Positions 8,095 to 14,775 of a stretch of 36,388 nucleotides of DNA are shown piece by piece. A model generated the notes under the pieces. That model ran no database searches and was not told the origin of the DNA. It worked only from the letters and a program-made list of their open reading frames with translations. Made by a program: the position numbers and the translations under genes. The stretch is taken from the NCBI GenBank assembly GCA_903946745.1, contig CAJAWW010000241.1, positions 1-36,388 of the forward strand, given 5' to 3'. Within the stretch, counting starts at the first letter, position 1. Each line of letters opens with the position of its first letter. The DNA is from an uncultured beta proteobacterium (GTDB lineage: Bacteria; Pseudomonadota; Gammaproteobacteria; Burkholderiales; Rhodocyclaceae).

Positions 8095-9328
8095 TCCATT
8101 GTCTCCAGTCCGGGTTGGTAGGTTTCATGTGCGGTTTGTTATCGACCACGCTGGTTGCGCGCAGTAATGGGAATTGCCGGGCGATCATGCGCAGGGTTTG
8201 AATGGCCGGGCTGCCCATCAGCAAGCGCACCACAGGCTGGCGCCAGATCAGTCGGTCGACCAGATCGTTGGCCTCGTAGGGTACATCGCCGATGCCATCG
8301 CCGTCACGATCCCAACCCAGATAATTACCCCAGTAGTTGCCCGACTTGACGCCCCAGTATTCGTCACGCGAGGCGACATAGCGAATTTGTTCCTGATTCT
8401 GAATGAAATGATTGCCTTCAACCTCGTTGCGCGTCGAGCCTGCCCAGAGATGCACGCCGACGGCATTGCCGACCACCAGATTGTTGCGCAGGGTATTGTA
8501 TTCTGCGTCATAGATGAAGAATCCCCGCGCATTGCCGGCCACGACGTTGTTTTCGATCACCGAATCCTGAATGGTGCGCAGCATGATGCCATGATCGGAG
8601 TTGCCCCAGGCGCGGTTGTTGCGCACGATCTGGTCGCGCACTTCCATCAGTGCCAGCCCGCCACGATTCAGATAGGTCTCGTTGTTCTCCCAGACATTAT
8701 TGAATGACGTCATGTAATGGGTGCCGTAGCGCGAGTGGTGCATGCGGTTGCCACGGAAGATTGCATGATGGGTGACGTCGACATAGAGTGCATCGCGCGC
8801 GAAACTGATGTTGTTGCCTTCGATCAGCGCACCCTGCGTGTTGTAAAGCTGGATGCCGTTGCCGCGCGCAACGGAGGCAAGATCGCGCTTGCCGGTAATC
8901 AGATTGCCGATGATGCGCACGTCTTTCACGCCCTCGATCCACAGCCCGAACAGCGAATAGACAACGTCGCAGCGACGAACGATGGCGCGATCTGAGCCTT
9001 TTGTGATGTAGATGCCGGCGTTCTGCTCGCCCAAGTCGTCGCCGCTGTCGGTGACGATCAGGTCTTCGATGATGACATCGGGTGATTTTACCCGGATGAC
9101 ATCACCCTTCAAGCCTCCGCTGATCGTTGGCCGGTCGATGCCACGCAGTGTGAGCGGGCGGGGTACGACAAGATTTTCTGCGTAACGCCCGCGCAGAATT
9201 TTCACCACATCGCCCGACGCGGCTGCGTCGATGGTGCGCTGGATAGATTCGCCGGGGCGCACCGTCCACTCTGCCGCCATGACCGACGTGCATTGCAGGC
9301 ACAGCAAAAAAATGCACAGGCCGCGCAT
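8075..9328 (-). CDS. nosD: NosD, periplasmic beta-helix protein for NosZ copper insertion
   Basis: The protein has about 417 residues. A signal peptide (MRGLCIFLLCLQCTSVMA/A) exports it. The body is a right-handed parallel beta-helix of the NosD/CASH type, visible as repeated short strands with Asn/Gly/Ile turns such as GNGIQLYNTQGALIEGNNIS. NosD binds NosFY on the periplasmic side and passes copper from NosL to apo-NosZ. The start at 9328 gives the cleanest signal peptide and lies 4 bp after the stop of the preceding gene; a start at 9358, inside that gene, would add ten residues. Confidence 0.9.
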   Translation of the reverse strand: MRGLCIFLLCLQCTSVMAAEWTVRPGESIQRTIDAAASGDVVKILRGRYAENLVVPRPLTLRGIDRPTISGGLKGDVIRVKSPDVIIEDLIVTDSGDDLGEQNAGIYITKGSDRAIVRRCDVVYSLFGLWIEGVKDVRIIGNLITGKRDLASVARGNGIQLYNTQGALIEGNNISFARDALYVDVTHHAIFRGNRMHHSRYGTHYMTSFNNVWENNETYLNRGGLALMEVRDQIVRNNRAWGNSDHGIMLRTIQDSVIENNVVAGNARGFFIYDAEYNTLRNNLVVGNAVGVHLWAGSTRNEVEGNHFIQNQEQIRYVASRDEYWGVKSGNYWGNYLGWDRDGDGIGDVPYEANDLVDRLIWRQPVVRLLMGSPAIQTLRMIARQFPLLRATSVVDNKPHMKPTNPDWRQWIERIRH

Positions 9329-9332
9329 GGCT

Positions 9333-9761
9333 TTAGTCGGCCAGCAGCCCCAGCGCATTGAGCATCAGGAATAGCCCGCTGCCCAGCAGCAGGTTTTTGA
9401 ACAGCACATAGCTGATGAGATCCATCCAGTTGGCGACCCGCCAGGTTGAGCCCCACCACGGGCCTTCTTTCACATAGGGCTTGCTGTGATGCCGGATCAG
9501 CACTTCCAGCAGGCTCCAGCCAAACCACCAGGCGATGACGCTGTGGCGTGACAGGTGCCCCAGTGCAGCCGCGCCCCACGCCACCGAGACCAGCACGGCC
9601 AGCACGATGCTGGCCATGGCCAGCGCGCGTTGACGCCGCAGAATCGAGGAAGTCCATGGCCACAGGTGATCCCAGGCTTCATGCGCCAGGCGCAGCCAGA
9701 TGTTGGCCGTGCCTTGCTGATAGGCCGGAAATTGAACACGATCGTTCGTGGCAGTTTTCAT
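9333..9761 (-). CDS. Small Trp-rich membrane protein between nosR and nosD, function unknown
   Basis: The protein has 142 residues and I do not recognise the family. It has about three membrane spans (roughly 46-68, 73-90 and 113-139) and a soluble N-terminus of about 45 residues without a cleavable signal. It contains 12 Trp (including WPW, AWWFGW and PWW) and several His near the membrane borders (H27, H32, H69, H73, H91, H92). The start at 9761 (MKTATNDRVQ) leaves 10 bp after the nosR stop; an upstream extension of the frame inside nosR looks like non-coding arginine-rich shadow. The stop is 4 bp before nosD. Its position inside a tight nos operon suggests a role in N2O reductase electron supply or assembly, but nothing in the sequence proves this. 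Confidence 0.75.
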   Translation of the reverse strand: MKTATNDRVQFPAYQQGTANIWLRLAHEAWDHLWPWTSSILRRQRALAMASIVLAVLVSVAWGAAALGHLSRHSVIAWWFGWSLLEVLIRHHSKPYVKEGPWWGSTWRVANWMDLISYVLFKNLLLGSGLFLMLNALGLLAD

Positions 9762-9771
9762 GAGGACACGC

Positions 9772-11913
9772 TCACTGAACAGGTTTGATGGGAATGTAAT
9801 AACCGTCGGCACCGATGGGCGTGAGCGGCAGCCCGGCCTTGGTGCGTTGCTTGCGCTCACTCGACAGCGGCGGGCAGGCATGTTCTTCGTAATACATTAC
9901 CATGCAATCAAGGCACAACATGCACTCGCGCTGGTCGATGGCACCGCTGTTGTCGATGGCCAGCGAGCCGCAACCGACCGCGCAGGCCTTGCATGGCCCG
10001 CATTCTTCCTTGCGCTTGAGACCAAACCAGCGGAAGGTGGTCGGCATCGCCAGCGCAGCGCCGAGCGGGCAGAGATATTTGCAGAAGGGACGCTCCGTAA
10101 AGAGTGAAAGCCCCAGCAAACCGCCGGCAAACAGCGTGTAAGGCCAGGCACGGTTGAACAGGCCGACCAGAAAGGTGGTTTTGAACGGCTCGATTTCGGC
10201 CAATTTTTCGGCCAGCGTCATGGAGAAAAATGACACCACGATCAGCCCGAAAAATACGCCGTATTTCACCCATTTCAAGCGATCATGCCAGTGTTGCGGC
10301 AATTGCCCTTGCCAACGCTTGAGCCCGATTGCTCCGGCGATTTTGTAGAGCAGTTCAGAGAGCGAACCGAAGGGGCAGACCCAGCCGCAGAAGAGCCCGC
10401 GCCCCCACAAAAATACGGTGATGATGATGAACCACCAGAACACGAAAATCAGCGGATCGGACAGGAACAGTTCCCACTTCCACTGGAATAGCAGCGAGTG
10501 GAACCACGTCAGCACTTGCGTGATCGACGGCTGCGCCATGGCGGTGAAGCCGACAAAGCCGATGCTGACGATCCAGGCGATGTATTTCGGAATCGACACC
10601 CAGCGTTTGTCGTTGCGCCTGGAGCGACGTACCAGCGCGTCGCGCTTGGCGTACACCACGGCGACGGCAACGAGGAACGCGGTAAATAGGGCAATTTCGA
10701 CGGCGCGTTGCTTCCACACCTTCAACCAGGTGGGATCGGCCTCTTCAACCACAGGGCGGCCGCCGTCGAGATGGCGTGCCGGCGTCCAGTAGGTTTTGTC
10801 GAAACTGGCGAAACTGCGTGCGCCGGTATCACGATCCATGCGATTGCCGAGGAATACCAGATTCCATGGATAGGCTGATGAAAATGCCGGGTTGCGGATG
10901 ATGAAGATGACTGACTCGTTGTAGGCCGGCGCGCCGGCGGCTTCAATGCCGTAGAGGTTGATGTAATCGAGATCGCGGAAGGTGGTGGTTTCGCCATCCT
11001 GCACCACTTGCACGCGGTCGAAGATGCCGCCACGCACGAAGCCGGAACCCTTGAAGGATTCGCGGCCGGAGCCAATGACGAAAATCGGATGGTCACCCGG
11101 TTGCATGCGCGCCATCAGGTCGGCATAGCCGCTGTCGCCAAGTATGCTGCGACCGATGGCCGGGGCTTCCAGTGGGCCGAACCAGAGATCGATAAAGGCT
11201 TCGCCACCACGGGGCAGACCCACATCTTTCGGATCAACCCGCAGACGTTGCACCGCGCCTTCCTTGACGAGGCCAGCCCAGTCAAACTTGCCTGCCGGAT
11301 CGAGATAGCGCGCCTGCGCACGCACCTTGGGTTTGATGATGCCAACTTGCTGTGCCACAGCGCGCCCGGAACGCAGCATGACCTGATTTTGCGCAATCAC
11401 GGTGACGGTGGCACCCGTAATGGCATCGAGACCTAGTACGCCCTGATCTTTGTGCGAATGGCCGATCTCGATGTAGTCACCGACGAACTTGCCGAGATAC
11501 TGGTTATTGAAATTGGTCAGTGCATCTTCCGGAATGCCTAGCAGCAAGATGGGTTCGGAGTGTTTGAGAATGCGTACCCCGGTAAATTTGCCCTGCAAAT
11601 CCATGCCGATCAGGGTGATGACCGGTTTGCCGGAATAGGCGGGAATGTCGACAATGTCGGTCGACAAAAAGACATAGCCGAGCGGAATTTTTTTACCCGC
11701 TTCGGTGCGGTAGGCCTCAACGTAGGGCGGGCGTCCCTTGCGTTCGGAAAAGCTGTCGGCACCTGGCATCACTTCGCGGCATGGCGCATAGGCGCACATA
11801 TCTGGTGATGAGGTGAGTTCTGGCGGGAGTTGCGCTTCGTAGGACTGTGCGCAGACGACGCCCGTCTGGAACAGCAGCACGGCGATACACCACTGCAACA
11901 ACCGAATCAACAT
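9772..11913 (-). CDS. nosR: NosR, membrane flavo-iron-sulfur protein of N2O respiration
   Basis: The protein has about 713 residues. Order: signal/first span (LIRLLQWCIAVLLFQTGVVCA), a periplasmic FMN-binding domain with the covalent flavin motif T-G-A-T (AITGATV, Thr at about 169), a long periplasmic part, several membrane spans from about residue 405, the two CxxxCP motifs CGWVCP and CKYLCP, and a C-terminal ferredoxin domain with CGPCKACAVGC and CMLCLDC for [4Fe-4S] clusters. NosR sends electrons from quinol to NosZ and is needed for nos expression and NosZ activity. The ATG at 11913 has GGGGA 6 nt upstream and starts the signal directly; 11934 is an alternative adding seven residues. In most denitrifiers nosR precedes nosZ; here it follows it, behind a terminator. 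Confidence 0.93.
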   Translation of the reverse strand: MLIRLLQWCIAVLLFQTGVVCAQSYEAQLPPELTSSPDMCAYAPCREVMPGADSFSERKGRPPYVEAYRTEAGKKIPLGYVFLSTDIVDIPAYSGKPVITLIGMDLQGKFTGVRILKHSEPILLLGIPEDALTNFNNQYLGKFVGDYIEIGHSHKDQGVLGLDAITGATVTVIAQNQVMLRSGRAVAQQVGIIKPKVRAQARYLDPAGKFDWAGLVKEGAVQRLRVDPKDVGLPRGGEAFIDLWFGPLEAPAIGRSILGDSGYADLMARMQPGDHPIFVIGSGRESFKGSGFVRGGIFDRVQVVQDGETTTFRDLDYINLYGIEAAGAPAYNESVIFIIRNPAFSSAYPWNLVFLGNRMDRDTGARSFASFDKTYWTPARHLDGGRPVVEEADPTWLKVWKQRAVEIALFTAFLVAVAVVYAKRDALVRRSRRNDKRWVSIPKYIAWIVSIGFVGFTAMAQPSITQVLTWFHSLLFQWKWELFLSDPLIFVFWWFIIITVFLWGRGLFCGWVCPFGSLSELLYKIAGAIGLKRWQGQLPQHWHDRLKWVKYGVFFGLIVVSFFSMTLAEKLAEIEPFKTTFLVGLFNRAWPYTLFAGGLLGLSLFTERPFCKYLCPLGAALAMPTTFRWFGLKRKEECGPCKACAVGCGSLAIDNSGAIDQRECMLCLDCMVMYYEEHACPPLSSERKQRTKAGLPLTPIGADGYYIPIKPVQ

Positions 11914-11962
11914 TGCCAATCCCCGACAAAACATGCTTTTTCGCTCACGGCGGCCAAGCGCA

Positions 11963-11990
11963 CAAAAAAAACGGAGGGCAAGCCCTCCGT
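11963..11990 (-). terminator. Rho-independent terminator or attenuator between nosZ and nosR
   Basis: The arms ACGGAGGGC (11971-11979) and GCCCTCCGT (11982-11990) form a 9-bp GC-rich stem, followed on the minus strand by eight consecutive U. It lies 80 bp after the nosZ stop, and the nosR start is only 29-50 bp further on. It should stop much of the nosZ transcript. Confidence 0.88.
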
Positions 11991-12014
11991 AATGCTCGTC
12001 CTAAAAATCGTTGT

Positions 12015-12055
12015 ATCAGCGCATCGCTGGTCGATTGATCTGGCGATGCGCTGAT
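12015..12055. repeat. 13-bp perfect inverted repeat just after nosZ
   Basis: The arms ATCAGCGCATCGC (12015-12027) and its exact reverse complement (12043-12055) are separated by 15 nt. It begins 15 bp past the nosZ stop and is followed on the minus strand by a short ATTTTTAG. It may protect the nosZ mRNA 3' end or act as a first, weaker terminator before the one at 11963-11990. Confidence 0.75.
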
Positions 12056-12069
12056 GATTCTGCAGTAGC

Positions 12070-14022
12070 TTAGCCTTCGACGATCATGCGCGAGCGCATT
12101 TCGAGGTGTAAGGCATGGCAGAAGTGGGTGCAATAACACCAGAACACGCCAGCCTTGTCAGCCTTGAATGTCACCGACGCAGTTTCCTGCGGGTTCACGA
12201 TGAAGTTGACATCATGGTTCGGGATCGCAAAGCCGTGACCCAAGTCTTCGATTTTGTCGAGATTGGTCAGGATGATGGTGACTTCGTCACCCTTCTTTAC
12301 CTTGAAATCACGCAGACCGAAGGCCGGTGCCAGCGAGCCGATGAACACGGTAACTTTGTTGCCCTTGCGTTCGACACGCGAATCCTTGATGTCCTTGATC
12401 GCCAAGGGGTGCTCTTCAAGTTTATTGACCTGCGAAGTCTTGATCTTGTTGCGCTTGACGATGATGAAATCGTGCGGCTCCGGCCAACACGGGTGGTCGG
12501 ACAACAACTTCATCTTTTCACCGGAAATGTCGATCAACTGCTCGTTTTCCGGGTGTAGCGGGCCGACTGGCAGGAAGCGATCCTTGGAGAATTTGCAACC
12601 CACATTGAGATATTTGCCGTCGGCCTCTTTGGTTTCGGACATCGAAGCATTCAGGTGCCCCGGCTGGTATTGCACATCCAAGCGATCAACGATGTACTTG
12701 GCATTCTTGTCGCCCTTGAAGAAGGCGATGGCCTTGTCTACGTTCCACTTCACCACCTGGCTGTCGAGGAACAGCGTGGTGAAGGCGTTGCCGCGACCGT
12801 CGAAGGCGGTGTGCAGCGGGCCAAGGCCCAGTTCCACTTCGGCAGCGATAGTTTTCTTGAGATCATCGACGCCACCGTCAAACCATTTCAGCACTTCGGC
12901 CAGATCAATCACCGTTGCCGTGGGCGACAGCTTACCGGCGCAGATGAAGTATTTGCCATCCGGGCTCGCATTGACGCCGTGGGGGTTCTTCGGTACTGGC
13001 ACATAGCCGGTGAGTGCGGTTTTGGCATCTTTGTTGGCAGCCTTGGTGCCATCGACCACGGGCACTTTGGAGTCGCCGTAGGTCTTGAACTTGCCATCCT
13101 TAACAGCCTGTTCGATGCGCGCCACATGGAAGAACACGCAGGCGTCACGTTCGGCAGACATCATGTCTTCGTACTTGGCACCCATCTCGGTGTTGTACTG
13201 GTTGGTGGCAGCCAGTTTGCCGTCGTAAGACGTGGCGGTCAGGTCGCAGTTGCCATCGATCAGCACTTGCCAGCGCACGGCCATGGTTTCGGCATCGACG
13301 CAGGTGAACAGTGAGTGATACTTGGTCGGATCAGCGGCATCCTTGCCGGTGTTGGGCAGCGGAATCGAGAACTCGGAGCCGCAGAACACGCGCGTGGTGT
13401 GGTTGATCTTGGGATCAACCGGGTCACGCTTGTCCGGAAACACGCCATGGAAGCCCTGAATGTTCGGCAACTGTGTGATCTTGTCGCACACCATGTAGTC
13501 AAGACGGATACGCGCCAGACGCGAATTGATCTTGTCATTCACCCAGGCGTATTTGCCATTGTAGGTGCCGTCGGTGTATGAGGCATGCACATGGTGCGTG
13601 TCGCCGACGGTGTACTTCATGGAGCCATCGGGCTTGGTGCCGATGATGGCCTTGGATTCGTTGGTTGAACCCCAACCAGTCAAGGCGCAACGGTTGAACA
13701 CCGGAATGCGCTTGATTTCACGGCCGGAAGGCAGGCCGAGCACGCGCACTTCGCCGGAGTGACCACCCGACCATAGACCATAGTATTCATCGAGCTGACC
13801 GGGTTTGAGGTGCCCACCATCCCCAGCAGCGTGCGCTGCGGCAGCGGCGGGGGCAGCCGGAGCCGCACCAGCGGCCGGTGCTGCGGCTTGCGGTTCCTGC
13901 TTGCAGCCAACCAGTGTGGCCGCACCCAGTGCAACGCCCGCTGCGGCTGTGGAATTCAGAAAACGGCGGCGGGGCAGATCTGCGCCGGCATCCGGTTGTT
14001 TCTTGTCGTTAGTTGTATCCAT
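12070..14022 (-). CDS. nosZ: NosZ, nitrous oxide reductase (Tat-type, predicted lipoprotein)
   Basis: The protein has 650 residues and catalyses the reduction of N2O to N2 in the periplasm. The N-terminus has a Tat motif PRRRFLN (twin Arg at 18-19) and a hydrophobic core ending L-V-G-C40, a lipobox-like site, followed by an Ala/Pro linker of about 25 residues and a His/Gly patch before the beta-propeller. The CuZ ligands include DTHHVH and EPHDF. The C-terminal cupredoxin domain carries the CuA motif CTHFCHALHLEM. The Tat signal places it in clade I. The usual Trp in the CuA loop (CxWFC) is His here; that ligand binds through its backbone carbonyl, so function can be kept. The ATG has GGAGAT 5 bp upstream. 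It is the first gene of the cluster, with an FNR-type box 110 bp upstream. Confidence 0.96.
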   Translation of the reverse strand: MDTTNDKKQPDAGADLPRRRFLNSTAAAGVALGAATLVGCKQEPQAAAPAAGAAPAAPAAAAAHAAGDGGHLKPGQLDEYYGLWSGGHSGEVRVLGLPSGREIKRIPVFNRCALTGWGSTNESKAIIGTKPDGSMKYTVGDTHHVHASYTDGTYNGKYAWVNDKINSRLARIRLDYMVCDKITQLPNIQGFHGVFPDKRDPVDPKINHTTRVFCGSEFSIPLPNTGKDAADPTKYHSLFTCVDAETMAVRWQVLIDGNCDLTATSYDGKLAATNQYNTEMGAKYEDMMSAERDACVFFHVARIEQAVKDGKFKTYGDSKVPVVDGTKAANKDAKTALTGYVPVPKNPHGVNASPDGKYFICAGKLSPTATVIDLAEVLKWFDGGVDDLKKTIAAEVELGLGPLHTAFDGRGNAFTTLFLDSQVVKWNVDKAIAFFKGDKNAKYIVDRLDVQYQPGHLNASMSETKEADGKYLNVGCKFSKDRFLPVGPLHPENEQLIDISGEKMKLLSDHPCWPEPHDFIIVKRNKIKTSQVNKLEEHPLAIKDIKDSRVERKGNKVTVFIGSLAPAFGLRDFKVKKGDEVTIILTNLDKIEDLGHGFAIPNHDVNFIVNPQETASVTFKADKAGVFWCYCTHFCHALHLEMRSRMIVEG

Positions 14023-14131
14023 AAAAGATCTCCATCCGGGTAAATTTCAGTGAAAACCAAGCCTACCGCTGAAGAAGCAGGCTTTTGCTTGAATGCGTGC
14101 CAGAGTCTTGCGAATTTCTGTCACGCCGACA

Positions 14132-14145
14132 TTGATATTTATCAA
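14132..14145. promoter_or_regulatory. FNR/DNR-type box, TTGAT-N4-ATCAA
   Basis: The sequence TTGATATTTATCAA is a perfect 5-4-5 palindrome of the FNR/DNR/NNR family (oxygen or NO response). It lies in the 205-bp divergent gap, 110 bp upstream of nosZ and 83 bp upstream of the FHA gene. For nosZ no clear -10 lies at the class II activation distance; TATAGT is present on the minus strand at 14152-14157, on the far side of the box. On the plus strand TATACC (14153-14158) and TATAGC (14163-14168) follow the box. Which promoter it controls is therefore open. The nosZ leader also holds a small AAGCCT/AGGCTT hairpin (14059-14084). Confidence 0.75.
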
Positions 14146-14227
14146 GAAACACTATACCTGCATATAGCCTCGGCTGCTGTTGAATTTCTGAAGTAAAGTG
14201 GCAAAAAGGCGGAGGGAGCGCAATTCA

Positions 14228-14734
14228 ATGGCAAAAAAAGTGGCGGTGGTGGTGTACGCGGGCAACCTGCATTTTCGTGATTATCAGTTCGAGCAGGATG
14301 TCATTACCATAGGCCGGCGTCCGGATAATGATATTTTTCTGAAGCATGCCAGCGTCAGTGGTCTGCACGCGAAGATTGATGTGACGTTGATGCGGGTGAC
14401 CGATATGGAGAGTTCCAACGGGACGCTTGTTGCGGGCGAAGTCATTACCAGTACGCTTTTTCGCTTTGGCCAGCCGATCACCATCGCTCCGTATCACATC
14501 ACCGTTTCCGAACGCGTACTGCCTGCGGCTGAGCGGCATTCTGACACCCTGCCGGCGTACCGGGTTGCGTCGCTGGAGGGTGACAATGCGGAAGACCTCG
14601 TCGGTGAAACCGGGAAACCTTCCGCAGTCACAGGCGTCGTCGGTGACTTGCCGGATTGGCTCGCTGTGGGCTTTCTAGCGCTGGCTATCGCCGTCGCCGG
14701 GTTGCTGATTGCGTTGGCGTTGTGGGGTGATTAG
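14228..14734 (+). CDS. FHA-domain protein with C-terminal membrane anchor
   Basis: The protein has 168 residues. The FHA fold occupies about residues 5-95, with the phosphothreonine-binding motifs GRRPDND (29-35), SGLHAKI (44-50) and SSNGT (62-66). A flexible middle is followed by one hydrophobic segment at about 145-166 (LAVGFLALAIAVAGLLIALAL) at the very C-terminus, so it is probably tail-anchored with the FHA domain in the cytoplasm. The ATG at 14228 is chosen because GGAGGGAG lies about 10 bp before it; an in-frame GTG at 14198 has no good ribosome-binding site. It diverges from nosZ and shares its control region. No kinase gene is in the window; its partner is unknown. Confidence 0.8.
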   Translation: MAKKVAVVVYAGNLHFRDYQFEQDVITIGRRPDNDIFLKHASVSGLHAKIDVTLMRVTDMESSNGTLVAGEVITSTLFRFGQPITIAPYHITVSERVLPAAERHSDTLPAYRVASLEGDNAEDLVGETGKPSAVTGVVGDLPDWLAVGFLALAIAVAGLLIALALWGD

Positions 14735-14769
14735 TCGCCATTAGTTGCCATTAGTTGCCATTAGTTGCC
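14730..14769. repeat. Four tandem copies of a 10-bp unit
   Basis: ATTAGTTGCC is repeated four times (the first copy reads ATTAGTCGCC). It starts at the stop codon of the FHA gene and fills the 41-bp convergent gap to typA. No hairpin forms from it. Replication slippage is the simple explanation. Confidence 0.85.
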
Positions 14770-14775
14770 TTTGGG

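Noticed and set aside
12070-14022. NosZ as an atypical (clade II) enzyme
   Set aside because: The twin-arginine signal RRRFL and the CuA-loop style are those of clade I; clade II proteins use Sec signals.
14730-14769. Short tandem repeats as a possible CRISPR or iteron array
   Set aside because: The units abut with no spacers and are only 10 bp; no cas or rep gene is near.
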